Source: Rhizobium sp. 007
Lineage (GTDB): Bacteria > Pseudomonadota > Alphaproteobacteria > Rhizobiales > Rhizobiaceae
NCBI RefSeq assembly: GCF_015353075.1
Contig: NZ_CP064187.1
Coordinates: 3,802,501 to 3,866,500 of the forward strand
Direction: 5' to 3'
Length of the DNA: 64,000 nt
Shown: positions 55,101 through 64,000 of the stretch, piece after piece
Layout of the letters: each line of letters opens with the position of its first letter
Numbering within the stretch: position 1 is the first letter of the stretch
The notes under the pieces: generated by a model
Told to the model about the DNA's origin: nothing
Databases searched by the model: none
What the model saw: the letters and a program-made list of their open reading frames with translations, nothing else
Program-made: the position numbers and the translations under genes

Positions 55101-58100
55101 TCAGTGAAAGTTGCGCCCTTTCGGCATAACCTTTGCGGTCTCCCCAGCATTCGTCTCACTGCTTGTTGATATCACTCGCCTTTCGACTGCTTCCTTTTCG
55201 AGGATACGCGCCATCTTCTTTGCGCGGGCATCGACTGCCGGCCGCATAGCCTCGTCGGCGCGTTCGCAAAGACCAAAGCGCTGCGCCTCCTTCTGCAGAA
55301 GGCCGAGAGCGGGCGTCATATCTTCGATATGCTCGACCACAGTGTGAATGACGCCGCTCTGACTTTGCAATTTGCCATGGATTTTCACGAGCCGCGCCCC
55401 CATGACAACCGAGCGGTATTTCTCGAAAGTCTTTTTCCAAACGATGGCATTGGCAACACCCGTTTCATCCTCAAGCGTCATGAAGATCACGCCCTTGGCC
55501 GAGCCCGGGCGCTGGCGGACCAGCACCAGCCCTGCAATCGTCACCCTCTTTCCGTTCGGCACGGCCAGAAGATCGACATTGCGCGTAATGCCTGCTCTTT
55601 GGAAATCATCTCGCAGGAAGGAGATAGGGTGCGCTTTCAGTGACAGCGAGAGATAGCGATAATCCTCGACCACCTGTTCGCCCGGCAGCATTTCGGGCAG
55701 TTTCACCCTCGGTTCGACTTGGAGATCGACATGCGACACCCGATCGAACAAAGGCAGCCTCTCTGCGGCACTTTTCACATCAAGCGCCCGCGCCGCCCAG
55801 AGCGCCTCTCGCCGCGACAAGCCGATGGAACCGAACGCATCTGCATCTGCCAGCCGTTCGATATCCGATTTTTCAAGGCCCGAGCGCAGCCATAGATCGC
55901 GGATCGATCTATAGCCGGCACCTCGATTTGCGATCAATTTCGCCTTTATCATGTCGCCGGAAAGGCCCTTCACCTGCCGGAAACCGAGGCGAACCGCCCT
56001 CTTCGTCCGGATGATCTTGTTCATGTCCCTGTGCCGGAAGTCGATCTTTGACTTGTCGAAACGCGCATCCTCCAGGAGGCAATCCCAATCCGAACGATTG
56101 ATATCCACCGCACGAATTTCCACGCCGTGCTCCCTGGCATCCCGGACCAATTGCGCCGGCGCATAAAAACCCATCGGCTGCGAGTTCAGCATCGCCGCAC
56201 AGAAGACATCAGGATAGTAGGCCTTGATCCAAGATGAAGCATAGACGAGCAACGCGAAGGAGGCCGCATGGCTTTCCGGAAAGCCGTATTCGCCGAAGCC
56301 TTTGATCTGATTGAAACACTGCCGCGCAAATTCAGACGAATAGTTTCTCGAAACCATTCCCTCGATGAATCGCTTCTCGAAATTGCCGATCGTGCCGGTT
56401 CTCTTGAACGTCGCCATTGCCCGTCGAAGCCGATCGGCTTCCGCCGGCTTGAAGCCTGCGGCGGTAATCGCAATCTGCATTGCCTGTTCCTGAAACAGGG
56501 GAACGCCGAGGGTTCTTTCCAGCACCGCCTTCAATTCCTTGCTGGGATATTCGATGGGTGTTTTCTGCTCCCGTCTCTTGAGGTAGGGGTGCACCATATC
56601 GCCCTGTATCGGTCCTGGCCGGACGATTGCCACCTCGATGACGAGATCGTAGAATTCCCTCGGCTTCAGTCGCGGCAGCATGCTCATCTGCGCCCGGCTT
56701 TCGATCTGGAAGACGCCCAGCGTATCGGCCCGGCACATCATCGCGTAAACCGGTTTGCCCTCTTCCCCATGCTCCTTGTTGCCGAGATCGGCGAGCGTTT
56801 TCTTCACATCGTAGTGCAGCTGAAGAAGTTCGAAGGCCTTGCGAAGACAGGTCAGCATCCCAAGCGCCAGAACATCGACCTTGAGAATCTTGACATTGTC
56901 GAGATCGTCCTTGTCCCACTCGATCATGTAGCGGTCCGGCATCGCCGTCTTCATGATGGGCACGACTTCGTCGAGCCGGTCCCGGGTGATGACAAATCCG
57001 CCGACATGCTGGGTGAGGTGACGCGGAAAGCCGAGAAGCTCGGACGCATATCTGAGGACGTTCTTCGTCACCGGATCGCTAATGTCGAGACCAGCCGCCT
57101 TTGCATCGCGCTCCGACAGATTGTCTTCCGACCAGCCCCAGACGAGGCTGCTGATCGCCGATTGGACATCTTCCGAAAGCCCGAAGGCCTTGGCGACTTC
57201 GCGGCCAGCAGAGCGGGTGCGATAGGTGGTCACCCCCGCTGTCAGCCCGGCATGCTCTATACCGTATCTTTTATAGATGTACTGGATGACTTCTTCGCGC
57301 CTGTCGTGCTCGAAATCGACATCGATATCCGGCGGTTCATCCCGGTCCATCGAGATGAACCGATCGAAAAGCAAGGTGGCCTTGTTCGGATCGACTTCCG
57401 TTATTTCAAGGCAATAGCAGATGACCGAATTCGCAGCTGATCCGCGGCCCTGGCACAGAACCCCGAGCTTATAGCGGGCGTGTTGAATGATCTTGTAAAC
57501 TGTCAGGAAATAGGAAGCGTAGTTTTTCTGCCTGATGAGATCCAGTTCGTAATCGATCTGTGTCACGATTTTCTGCGGAACGCGCTGCGGGTGGTAGCGC
57601 TTTGCAGCTCCGGCCCAGGTCAACCGTTCGAGCGTTTCATACGGCGTTTCGCCAGGATCGTTTTCAGGCGGATAATTGTGCTCCAGCTCCTTGAGCGAAA
57701 AGGTCAAGCTGGAGAAGAATGCACGTGTATTGTCGATCGCGTCGGGATAGTCCTTGAAGAGACGCACCATTTCCCGCGTTCCCTTGAGATAGCGCTCTGC
57801 ATTCGGCGCCAGAAGGAAACCGGCTTCGGCAATCGGAACATGCTTGCGGATCGCAATCACGATATCGGAGAGAGGCCGCCGGTCAGGATGATGATAAAGA
57901 GGCTGATTGGTCACGATCAGCGGAATGCGGTTGCGGGCGGCAAGCATGGAAAGGATTGCAAAAACCTGTTTGTCGCGGCCGTCATAAGCCGGCGCCAGCG
58001 CCATATGGACTGTCTTGCGAAAGCGTTTTCGAAACCGCTGCAGGCAATTCTCAAATGCTTGCTGGCCAACGGCATCATTCACAACGAGCCGGTCAGGAAC

Positions 58101-58556
58101 AAGGGCGAGCATCATCTCGTCTCCCCATTCCATGATCTCCGCCTCGGTGAGAATGCAGGAGCCTTTCTCCGCCTCCGGTTTTAGGTTCCCGGCGCTCAGA
58201 AGACGGCAAAGATGCGCCCATCCTCGCCTGTTTCGTGGATAGGCAAGAACATCCGGAGTTCCATCCGCAAAGACGAGACGCGCACCGGGCTGGATGCGGA
58301 TTGGATCGGGAATGATCTGCATCTTCTCGTCCTCTTCCAGAAGGCCGGCTTCCTTCCTCTCGAATTTTTTCCTGATCTCCTCCGCCTGCGCATGCGCCCG
58401 CACGACCCCGGCAACCGAATTCTTGTCAGCAATCCCGATTCCACCGAGCTTCAGGCAAGCTGCCTGCACCACCATCTCCTCGGGACTGGAGGCTCCTTCA
58501 AGAAACGAGAAGTTCGTTCTCGCACCAATCTCGAAAAATGCGGGCGTCGTGCTCAT
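55101..58556 (-). CDS. dnaE2: Error-prone DNA polymerase III alpha subunit (ImuC)
   Basis: 1151 residues. N-terminal PHP domain ([22 protein letters not shown]), then the C-family polymerase core with [21 protein letters not shown], the catalytic acidic motif [15 protein letters not shown] near residue 410, [17 protein letters not shown], and [19 protein letters not shown]; an OB fold sits near residues 1000-1080. Shorter than replicative DnaE1 and without its full C terminus, typical of DnaE2. It performs mutagenic translesion synthesis with ImuA and ImuB. It starts by an ATGA overlap with imuB. Confidence 0.96.
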   Translation of the reverse strand: MSTTPAFFEIGARTNFSFLEGASSPEEMVVQAACLKLGGIGIADKNSVAGVVRAHAQAEEIRKKFERKEAGLLEEDEKMQIIPDPIRIQPGARLVFADGTPDVLAYPRNRRGWAHLCRLLSAGNLKPEAEKGSCILTEAEIMEWGDEMMLALVPDRLVVNDAVGQQAFENCLQRFRKRFRKTVHMALAPAYDGRDKQVFAILSMLAARNRIPLIVTNQPLYHHPDRRPLSDIVIAIRKHVPIAEAGFLLAPNAERYLKGTREMVRLFKDYPDAIDNTRAFFSSLTFSLKELEHNYPPENDPGETPYETLERLTWAGAAKRYHPQRVPQKIVTQIDYELDLIRQKNYASYFLTVYKIIQHARYKLGVLCQGRGSAANSVICYCLEITEVDPNKATLLFDRFISMDRDEPPDIDVDFEHDRREEVIQYIYKRYGIEHAGLTAGVTTYRTRSAGREVAKAFGLSEDVQSAISSLVWGWSEDNLSERDAKAAGLDISDPVTKNVLRYASELLGFPRHLTQHVGGFVITRDRLDEVVPIMKTAMPDRYMIEWDKDDLDNVKILKVDVLALGMLTCLRKAFELLQLHYDVKKTLADLGNKEHGEEGKPVYAMMCRADTLGVFQIESRAQMSMLPRLKPREFYDLVIEVAIVRPGPIQGDMVHPYLKRREQKTPIEYPSKELKAVLERTLGVPLFQEQAMQIAITAAGFKPAEADRLRRAMATFKRTGTIGNFEKRFIEGMVSRNYSSEFARQCFNQIKGFGEYGFPESHAASFALLVYASSWIKAYYPDVFCAAMLNSQPMGFYAPAQLVRDAREHGVEIRAVDINRSDWDCLLEDARFDKSKIDFRHRDMNKIIRTKRAVRLGFRQVKGLSGDMIKAKLIANRGAGYRSIRDLWLRSGLEKSDIERLADADAFGSIGLSRREALWAARALDVKSAAERLPLFDRVSHVDLQVEPRVKLPEMLPGEQVVEDYRYLSLSLKAHPISFLRDDFQRAGITRNVDLLAVPNGKRVTIAGLVLVRQRPGSAKGVIFMTLEDETGVANAIVWKKTFEKYRSVVMGARLVKIHGKLQSQSGVIHTVVEHIEDMTPALGLLQKEAQRFGLCERADEAMRPAVDARAKKMARILEKEAVERRVISTSSETNAGETAKVMPKGRNFH

Positions 58557-60166
58557 GCAAAGAGCCCATGCATGAACCAGCGAGGAGGAAGTTCATGCCC
58601 GTAAAAACCTTCGCGATAGATCCAGAAGCGGTGACCGGCATCATCCTCTATGCGGAAATAATCGCGTGCCTCGGCCTCCGCGCCATCGATCCACCATTCC
58701 ATGGCAAGCCGCTCCGGTCCCTCGCTTCTTGCCACGCGATGCTGCATGCGCCGCCAGCGGAAGATTTGCGGCGGACCGTCGGGCACTTCGGCAAGCAGGG
58801 CCTCCACTTGCTCCGGCCTGGCAAAAAGCCGCAGGGGACGCTCACTTCTGGAAGGAAAAGGATTTCCATCCTCCGCCTTGCGGCGTGCCTGAACGCCTTC
58901 CATGGCGGGAATTGCAATCGCCGCCCGCTCCGGCACATGGCTCTCGCGCAGTTGAAATCTCTGCAGGCAATCCGCGCCGAGGCGGGCTGCGATTTTGTCG
59001 ATGAACGCCGCAAGCGATGTCTCTTTCTGTCGGCCTCCTTCGAAATCCCCCTGCGTCGCATTGAAGGGATCATGGCGCAGCACATTCAGCCGCAGGATTT
59101 CAAAGCCGTAGCCGGCGTCGAGATCGTCGTGAATTGCCTGCAGACGCTCGCTGAAAAGCGAAGCGATATGCTTCGGATCCCTGAGAGGCTGTGAGGCGCC
59201 GACGGGAATCCTGAAGACCCTGCCGTCGACGCGAAAAAGCACGAGTTCGAATACCCGGCCGCCGGCGCCGCGTGCCTCAAGCGAGGCTTTCAGTGATTGG
59301 GCGATCTGGCCGGTGACGGCGAGGATATCTTCTTCCGTACCGATCGGCTCGATGAGGCGTCGTTCGGCGGAAAGACTGGCAACGGGCCGCCGCGGGGAAA
59401 CCGGCTCCTCTTCCACTCCAAGCGCTTGGTCGAGCCTGAGCAGGAGTTGCGCGCCGAAACGGCGGGCCATCGGTGCGCGTGGGGCAGACAGGAGGTCGAC
59501 GATATATTTGAGGCCGAGCTTCTTCAGTGCCTCGACGGTCCCTTCCTCCAGCCGAAGGGCTGCGACCGGCAGTGGTGCCAGCACATGTTCCATTTGATCG
59601 GTTTCGATGACGCCACCATCCCCGAAGCGGGAAACGCCCCAGGAAAGGCCCGGCGACGAAGAGATCGCGCCGCGGACATCGAACCCCATATGGAAGAGCC
59701 GGGAAAGGATATCCTTGAGCATGGCCCTTTCGCCGCCAAAGAGATGGGCGCAGCCGGTAATATCCAGAAACAGCCCGTCCTTGCCGTCGAATGCCACCAG
59801 CGGCGTATAACGGTCGCACCAATCAGCGATGCCCTCGAGAAGCCGGCGATCGGCCGCCAGATCTTCCTCGATGACATCCAGAAGCGGGTATATGGCACGC
59901 GCTTCTGCTACTCCCTGGTTTTTCTTCAGTTTGATCCGTTCCGCCACCTCATCGAGCGCCGTTAGGCGCATGGCATTGTTGAGCCGTCCAGAACAGACGA
60001 TCGGCGGCGCATCAGGGCGTCCGGCCGAACGCCAGGACAGACCCCACCTCTTGCGGGCGATCCTGTCGGTTGGAAGATGGGGAAAGCTGAGCGACAGAAT
60101 GCGCTGATTGCTCTCCTGGAGAACGAGTGCGCTCTGGTTGGCTAACGGGGAAAAACCGGCGGTCAT
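58553..60166 (-). CDS. imuB: ImuB, catalytically inactive Y-family polymerase
   Basis: 537 residues. The Y-family palm starts [21 protein letters not shown], where active polymerases have a metal-binding Asp; here FPHLPTDRI lacks it, and the second acidic motif is replaced ([16 protein letters not shown]). ImuB is a sliding-clamp-binding adaptor for DnaE2. The ATG at 60166 is the only ATG upstream of the conserved region; it lies 155 bases inside imuA, which leaves an unusual ~20-residue leader. A later non-ATG start near QRILSL, behind CAGGAG, is possible. Confidence 0.92.
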   Translation of the reverse strand: MTAGFSPLANQSALVLQESNQRILSLSFPHLPTDRIARKRWGLSWRSAGRPDAPPIVCSGRLNNAMRLTALDEVAERIKLKKNQGVAEARAIYPLLDVIEEDLAADRRLLEGIADWCDRYTPLVAFDGKDGLFLDITGCAHLFGGERAMLKDILSRLFHMGFDVRGAISSSPGLSWGVSRFGDGGVIETDQMEHVLAPLPVAALRLEEGTVEALKKLGLKYIVDLLSAPRAPMARRFGAQLLLRLDQALGVEEEPVSPRRPVASLSAERRLIEPIGTEEDILAVTGQIAQSLKASLEARGAGGRVFELVLFRVDGRVFRIPVGASQPLRDPKHIASLFSERLQAIHDDLDAGYGFEILRLNVLRHDPFNATQGDFEGGRQKETSLAAFIDKIAARLGADCLQRFQLRESHVPERAAIAIPAMEGVQARRKAEDGNPFPSRSERPLRLFARPEQVEALLAEVPDGPPQIFRWRRMQHRVARSEGPERLAMEWWIDGAEAEARDYFRIEDDAGHRFWIYREGFYGHELPPRWFMHGLFA

Positions 60167-60956
60167 GAGGGTTCCACTCCAGAAGAAAGGAGAGGGGAGC
60201 CGCGTTGCGGCTCTTCTCCAGGATGAGACGAAAAACCGGATTGCCGATGCCGCCCTCTAGCATCGAACCATCCGGCAGAGGCCGTGCGCTGGCTGGCGCA
60301 GGTTCGGCACGGAATCGGAAAAAGGCGCTGCTCGCCTCCTCCTCGCCGCCCTGCCGCAACAGAAAAAGCGGGCGGCCGGAAGCCCTTGCCCGCATGCTCA
60401 ATCGCCGGCTTTCTGTAAGACCGAATTGGGCCGGATTGCCGCGCACCTCCAGGATCGTGGCTGGGAAGAGGCCGCTTTCGACAGCCGTTTCGGCAAGCCA
60501 CAGCGCCTCTTCCAGCTTGTGTGGCGAGGCCATGAGAAAGCGTTCCGGCTCCAATCCGAAATTCTTGAGGCCAACAGCATAGGGATGCCCTGCTTCCATT
60601 GTGCATATTCTGTCACCAATCCAAAAAACCGGCATGCCATCCGCCGCCTCCTGCCGCTGCTGCCAGGCCGCAAGCGCCAGCACGAAACCGCTGGCGCCGG
60701 CTGCATCCCGCAGCATCAGAGACCGGACTTCGGTAATGCCGTTAAGCGGCAGACCGCCTTCGAGCGCTTCATCGAGAATTGGAATGTCAAAGGACAGACG
60801 CAGCGGCGTTTTTGCTGGTCTCGAATAGGTTTCATCGCCAGCCGCAAAAGCTTCTTGTGCCGCCGCCGCAAGCGCCGGTGCCGGTTTGCCTTCGAGTTTC
60901 GCAATGGTTTCGCGGAGCGCAAAAAGCTGCTCGCGCGCCACGGCCGTCTGCGCCAT
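60012..60956 (-). CDS. imuA: ImuA, RecA-like SOS mutagenesis protein
   Basis: 314 residues from the ATG at 60956 (TTGGAG at eight bases); a GTG three codons earlier is less well placed. It resembles SulA/RecA-fold ImuA: FDIPILDEALEGGLPLNGITEVRS, ASGFVLALAAWQQRQ, ALWLAETAVESGLFPATILEVRG. No Walker A GKT is intact. The last 50 residues (after [14 protein letters not shown]) extend over imuB. First gene of the SOS cassette, 24 bases downstream of the LexA box. Confidence 0.92.
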   Translation of the reverse strand: MAQTAVAREQLFALRETIAKLEGKPAPALAAAAQEAFAAGDETYSRPAKTPLRLSFDIPILDEALEGGLPLNGITEVRSLMLRDAAGASGFVLALAAWQQRQEAADGMPVFWIGDRICTMEAGHPYAVGLKNFGLEPERFLMASPHKLEEALWLAETAVESGLFPATILEVRGNPAQFGLTESRRLSMRARASGRPLFLLRQGGEEEASSAFFRFRAEPAPASARPLPDGSMLEGGIGNPVFRLILEKSRNAAPLSFLLEWNPHDRRFFPVSQPERTRSPGEQSAHSVAQLSPSSNRQDRPQEVGSVLAFGRTP

Positions 60957-60979
60957 GACGTTCACTCCAAAGTCAGATT

Positions 60980-60994
60980 GTTCCTGTTATGTTC
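60980..60994 (-). promoter_or_regulatory. LexA (SOS) box
   Basis: GTTC-CTGTTAT-GTTC (60980-60994) is an exact alphaproteobacterial GTTC-N7-GTTC LexA site, read as GAAC-N7-GAAC on the imuA strand, in the imuA promoter region. Confidence 0.9.
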
Positions 60995-61120
60995 TTATGG
61001 ATTCCAGAGCTTTCTGAAAGAGTCAACAACCAATTCTTATGAATTTATTCCTGCCTTTGATTCCACACTCGAAAATCCACCGCAAAGGTTCTATATGGGC
61101 GCCAAAGGAAGGGAATTTTC

Positions 61121-61558
61121 ATGGCCCGCATAGACCAGAGCGAGGATTGGCGGGACCGCCATGCCCCAACGCTCAGCACATTCGAGTCCCTGGCGATGGA
61201 GGCCTATAGCCACTTGCCGGATGAATTTCGCTCGCTCACCGACAATCTCACGATCGAAATCGAAGATTTTCCCGACGACGATGTTTTCGAGGATATGGCG
61301 CTGGAAACGCCGTTCGACCTGCTTGGCCTCTTCGAAGGCCGGGGTATTTCCGAGCGATTCACGGTCGAAACCGGCGAGATGCCCAATCGTATCCGCCTCT
61401 ACCGGCGTCCCATTTTGGATTATTGGGCGGAAAACGATGAAACGCTCGGAGACATCATCACCCACGTCCTCATCCATGAGATCGGTCACCATTTCGGCCT
61501 GAGCGATGACGACATGGAGCGGATCGAAGCGAGCGTCGAGGAGGCCGTCGAGCGCTGA
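61121..61558 (+). CDS. Metallopeptidase family protein (zincin-like, DUF1025)
   Basis: 145 residues from the ATG at 61121 behind AAGGAAGGG. The C-terminal HEIGHHFGLSDDDMERIE is a HExxHxxGxxD metzincin-like zinc site; LFGLFEGR-like FDLLGLFEGRGISER and PNRIRLYRRPILDYW mark PF06262. Cytoplasmic minimal protease-like proteins of unknown substrate. Its stop is one base from that of the convergent DUF1737 gene. Confidence 0.88.
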   Translation: MARIDQSEDWRDRHAPTLSTFESLAMEAYSHLPDEFRSLTDNLTIEIEDFPDDDVFEDMALETPFDLLGLFEGRGISERFTVETGEMPNRIRLYRRPILDYWAENDETLGDIITHVLIHEIGHHFGLSDDDMERIEASVEEAVER

Positions 61559-61559
61559 G

Positions 61560-61766
61560 CTATTGCTCGGAGAGCTTCATCTCCGGATGATAATCCTTGC
61601 CTTCGACCTCTTTGACGATCGCCTGGCCGGCAATCACCTGGCCGGTCTGAATATTGTAGGTCAGCGACGGTGCACCGTGAAGCGACCAGCCCTTGTTGAG
61701 GGCATCGGTTACGCGATGGCAGAACGCGGCGTCGTCCTGGCCGGTCAGAAGGCGATAGAGCTTCAT
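61560..61766 (-). CDS. DUF1737 domain protein
   Basis: 68 residues. The frame MKLYRLLTGQDDAAFCHRVTDALNKGWSLHGAPSLTY is the DUF1737 pattern: a small all-in-one domain ending QVIAGQAIVKEVEGKDY. Function unknown. The ATG at 61766 overlaps the stop of the CitE-like gene (ATGA), so it is translated from the same message. Confidence 0.85.
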   Translation of the reverse strand: MKLYRLLTGQDDAAFCHRVTDALNKGWSLHGAPSLTYNIQTGQVIAGQAIVKEVEGKDYHPEMKLSEQ

Positions 61767-62686
61767 GATAAAGGCTTTCGTTCAATAGTCTGGCGTTCGG
61801 CAATCAGGCGGGCTTTATGGACCAGGCTTTCCGCCTGGACAAGATGCAGGCGCTCGATCATCCGGCCGTTCAAAGTGATGACGTTGAGACCTTCGGCCGA
61901 AGGATCGGCGAAAGCGGCGATGATTTCTTCCGCCTCCCGGATGGCAGCCTCATCGGGAGCGAAGTGCCGGTTGGCAGCCTCGATCTGCATCGGATGGATC
62001 AGCATTTTGCCATCGTAGCCCATGGCCCGGGCATGCGCGCATTCGGCTTCGAAGGCATCTGTTTCCTTAAAATCATTGAAAACGCTATCGATCGCATCGA
62101 GACCATAGGCGCGCACGGCGAGGATGACCTGCATCAGCCACGGCACGAGATAGGTTCGGCCCGGTTGAGGCAGAACGCCGGTCTCCTTGCGCAGATCGTT
62201 CAGCCCGACGACGAAGCAATCGAGTCTCGAGCCCAGGGTGCGGCCAGCCTCTGCGATTGCCGCCGCGTTCAGGATACCGCGCGGCGTCTCGATCATCGCC
62301 CAGATACGCAAGGTCTCTGGTGCATCGGCATCAGCAAGAAGGTCGCTCACGGCCATGACATCCTGCGGTTCGTCCACCTTCGGCAAAAGCACCGCATCCG
62401 GCCGCAGCGCCTGTACGAGCTCCATATCGGCATGGCCGAAACCCGACGAAAGCGCATTGATGCGGATGATCTTTTCCTTGTTCGCAAGTGGCTTGCCCGA
62501 AAAGAAGGTTTTCAGGTTTTCGCGCGCCTGCTCCTTCTTCTCCAGCGCCACGGAATCTTCGAGATCGAAAATGACGGCATCGCAACCGAGCGCATGGGTC
62601 TTTTCGAGAGCGCGGAGATTGATCGCGGGAACGCTCAGCACCGAGCGGTGCAAACTGAAGGAACGGATGGGCGAATTCTGGCTCAT
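61763..62686 (-). CDS. CoA ester lyase, CitE / HpcH-HpaI family
   Basis: 307 residues from ATG 62686 (MSQNSPIRSFSLHRSVLSVP). The TIM-barrel lyase motifs are present: LGCDAVIFDLEDSVAL (metal/substrate Asp-Glu), IIRINALSSGFGHADMEL, VLLPKVDEPQDV, IWAMIETPRGILNAA, VVGLNDLRKET and DGKMLIHPMQIEAANRHFAP. Such enzymes cleave or form malyl/citramalyl/methylmalyl-CoA type esters. No citDF genes are near, so it is a stand-alone lyase of unknown substrate. Coupled to the DUF1737 gene. Confidence 0.88.
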   Translation of the reverse strand: MSQNSPIRSFSLHRSVLSVPAINLRALEKTHALGCDAVIFDLEDSVALEKKEQARENLKTFFSGKPLANKEKIIRINALSSGFGHADMELVQALRPDAVLLPKVDEPQDVMAVSDLLADADAPETLRIWAMIETPRGILNAAAIAEAGRTLGSRLDCFVVGLNDLRKETGVLPQPGRTYLVPWLMQVILAVRAYGLDAIDSVFNDFKETDAFEAECAHARAMGYDGKMLIHPMQIEAANRHFAPDEAAIREAEEIIAAFADPSAEGLNVITLNGRMIERLHLVQAESLVHKARLIAERQTIERKPLS

Positions 62687-62797
62687 CACGAATGTGTGCC
62701 AAGCTTTGTGAAGAGTGACAAGACAACAAAAAGCCATGCTTGACTTGCAGAAATAAAAAACAAGGACCACATTCCTTTCGAAGAAAGGTCTAAACTC

Positions 62798-63028
62798 ATG
62801 CAGAATATACGCTCCATCTTCCTCATGCTGGCAGGGATCACTGTATTCGTGGCGCTCGCTGCTCTCACCTTTTCGGTGACGCTCGCCGTTGGCGGTATCC
62901 TGACCGTGCTCATGGCCGGCCGCGCGCTTTCGATGAAGATGAAGCCGGCGCCCGTCCGCGCAAAGGCTGAGCCAAAGCGCGAAATGCGCATCTGGAACGA
63001 CGGCCGCGGCACGATCATCGATCTCTAA
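62798..63028 (+). CDS. Small membrane protein, 76 aa
   Basis: ATG 62798 with AAAGG upstream. Two hydrophobic helices (residues 6-25 and 27-42; [33 protein letters not shown]) are followed by a basic cytoplasmic tail [30 protein letters not shown]. The conserved-looking [11 protein letters not shown] end is shared by rhizobial homologues as I recall. Function unknown. It lies between the divergent lyase gene and leuD. Confidence 0.75.
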   Translation: MQNIRSIFLMLAGITVFVALAALTFSVTLAVGGILTVLMAGRALSMKMKPAPVRAKAEPKREMRIWNDGRGTIIDL

Positions 63029-63117
63029 ACGCGTCCCAAGATTCTCCTTCATTTTTACGGCGTTTTGCTCTATTGCCGGAGCAATCGTTGAAAAACGGCA
63101 TACAAAGGCAGGTTTCC

Positions 63118-63726
63118 ATGGAAAAGTTCGTGAAGCTCACGGGCGTTGCAGCACCCCTCCCGGTCGTCAATATCGACACGGACATGATCATTCCCAAGGA
63201 TTACCTGAAGACCATCAAGCGCACCGGCCTCGGCAAAGGCCTCTTCGCGGAAGCCCGCTACAACGAAGACGGCACGTCGAACCCGGATTTCGTGCTCAAC
63301 AAACCGGCATATCAGAATGCCAAGATTCTCGTTGCCGGCGATAATTTCGGCTGCGGTTCCTCGCGCGAGCATGCCCCGTGGGCGCTTCTCGATTTCGGCA
63401 TCCGCTGCGTCATCTCCACAAGCTTCGCGGACATCTTCTACAACAACTGTTTCAAGAACGGCATTCTCCCGATCAGGGTCAGCCAGGAAGACCTCGACAA
63501 ACTGATGGACGACGCTTCGCGCGGTTCCAACGCCATCCTGACGGTTGATCTCGAAAACCTGGAAATCACCGGCCCGGACGGTGGTTCGATCAAGTTTGAC
63601 CTCGACGAATTCAAGCGCCACTGCCTGCTGAACGGTCTCGACGATATCGGCCTGACGCTGGAAAAGGCCTCTGCGATCGACAAGTTCGAAAAGTCAAACG
63701 CCGCATCGCGTCCCTGGGCAGCTTAA
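63118..63726 (+). CDS. leuD: 3-isopropylmalate dehydratase small subunit
   Basis: 202 residues from the ATG at 63118 ([15 protein letters not shown]); a longer in-frame extension to 63073 is not needed. [14 protein letters not shown] and [16 protein letters not shown] are the swivelling-domain signatures of LeuD. With LeuC it isomerises 2-isopropylmalate in leucine synthesis. leuB follows after 179 bases. Confidence 0.97.
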   Translation: MEKFVKLTGVAAPLPVVNIDTDMIIPKDYLKTIKRTGLGKGLFAEARYNEDGTSNPDFVLNKPAYQNAKILVAGDNFGCGSSREHAPWALLDFGIRCVISTSFADIFYNNCFKNGILPIRVSQEDLDKLMDDASRGSNAILTVDLENLEITGPDGGSIKFDLDEFKRHCLLNGLDDIGLTLEKASAIDKFEKSNAASRPWAA

Positions 63727-63750
63727 TCGCCCAAACACGGCATGCGATCA

Positions 63751-63775
63751 AGCCGGGCTTCCACCCGGCTTTTTC
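63751..63775 (+). terminator. Intrinsic terminator after leuD
   Basis: 7-bp stem AGCCGGG (63751-63757) / CCCGGCT (63764-63770), loop CTTCCA, followed by TTTTC. Confidence 0.85.
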
Positions 63776-63905
63776 TTTGCTTCCAAGCCGGGATGCACAT
63801 CGCCATCGTGAGGCAGCAAACCGTACCGATTCAGCCGTTCTGTTCCTTGAAATGGCGTCCGGCGGGGTCTAAGAAGCCGAAGCTTGTTTTTCCGCGGAGG
63901 GTTTC

Positions 63906-64000
63906 ATGACAGCGCGCAATCTTTTCCTGCTGCCGGGCGACGGCATCGGTCCCGAGGCAATGGACGAGGTCCGCAAGATCATTGCTTACATGAACGAGGC
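63906..64000 (+). CDS. leuB: 3-isopropylmalate dehydrogenase, N-terminal part
   Basis: ATG at 63906 behind GGAGGGTTTC. The 31 visible codons read MTARNLFLLPGDGIGPEAMDEV and onward, the NAD-binding start of LeuB (GDGIGPE). The rest lies beyond the window. Third enzyme-encoding gene of leucine synthesis, next to leuD. Confidence 0.95.
   Translation, partial: MTARNLFLLPGDGIGPEAMDEVRKIIAYMNE

Noticed and set aside
56268..57440. 390-codon plus-strand frame
   Set aside because: Opposite the conserved polymerase core of dnaE2; no domain.

Overview
The window looks like chromosomal DNA of a Rhizobium-type alphaproteobacterium (R. etli/leguminosarum group or a close relative). The reasons are a cyclic beta-1,2-glucan synthase (ndvB/chvB), many GTG/TTG starts, tight ATGA stop/start overlaps, a GTTC-N7-GTTC SOS box, an imuA-imuB-dnaE2 cassette, and an sRNA locus with three CU-rich anti-Shine-Dalgarno hairpin loops like the alpha-r14 family of Rhizobiales. 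No species name can be proved from the sequence alone.

Layout: 1-7045 holds the 5' 2348 codons of ndvB (minus strand, cut by the window edge). 7.3-8.0 kb has two small minus-strand genes. 8.1-14.5 kb is a six-gene minus-strand operon for peptide use: membrane dipeptidase, binding protein, two permeases and two ATPases, the last four joined by ATGA overlaps. 14.5-15.1 kb is scarred DNA. 15.1-18.2 kb has a DUF1993 gene, a formylglycine-type sulfatase and galE.

18.4-29.4 kb is accessory and decayed. It holds a nucleotidyltransferase-HEPN fusion, an exported or anchored alpha/beta hydrolase, a frameshifted formate dehydrogenase tail, an NAD(P)-binding SDR-like gene, a dihydrofolate-reductase-like relic, a GGDEF protein, a DUF6880-like gene, an HD-GYP protein, a frameshifted small gene and a broken IS481-type element lying next to tRNA-Ser(CGA). 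Three same-orientation copies of a roughly 100 bp segment that looks like the leader and first codons of a tyrosine integrase sit between these genes about 1.7 kb apart.

29.6-36.9 kb returns to core genes: rplU-rpmA, two GNAT acetyltransferases, an endonuclease/exonuclease/phosphatase-family gene, and an overlapping obgE-proB-proA-nadD run, followed by the sRNA locus on the opposite strand. 37-43.5 kb interrupts the core run with a TadG-like gene, a broken AbiE-type toxin-antitoxin pair, an IS3-family tail and modABC-modE with two ModE-like operators. 43.6-49.4 kb continues with rsfS, rlmH, an EnvC-like gene, ctpA, a divergent polysaccharide deacetylase and rppH: ribosome maturation, envelope division/proteolysis and RNA turnover.

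49.7-54.0 kb is an unusual translationally coupled trio: a signal-peptide-bearing protein-L-isoaspartate methyltransferase, an 848-residue membrane protein with an embedded spermidine-synthase-like domain, and a DUF429-like protein. 54.1-54.9 kb has bfd-bfr for iron storage. 55.1-61.0 kb is the SOS mutagenesis cassette imuA-imuB-dnaE2 with a LexA box. 61.1-64.0 kb holds a zincin-like protease, a DUF1737 gene coupled to a CitE-like lyase, a small membrane protein, leuD and the start of leuB.
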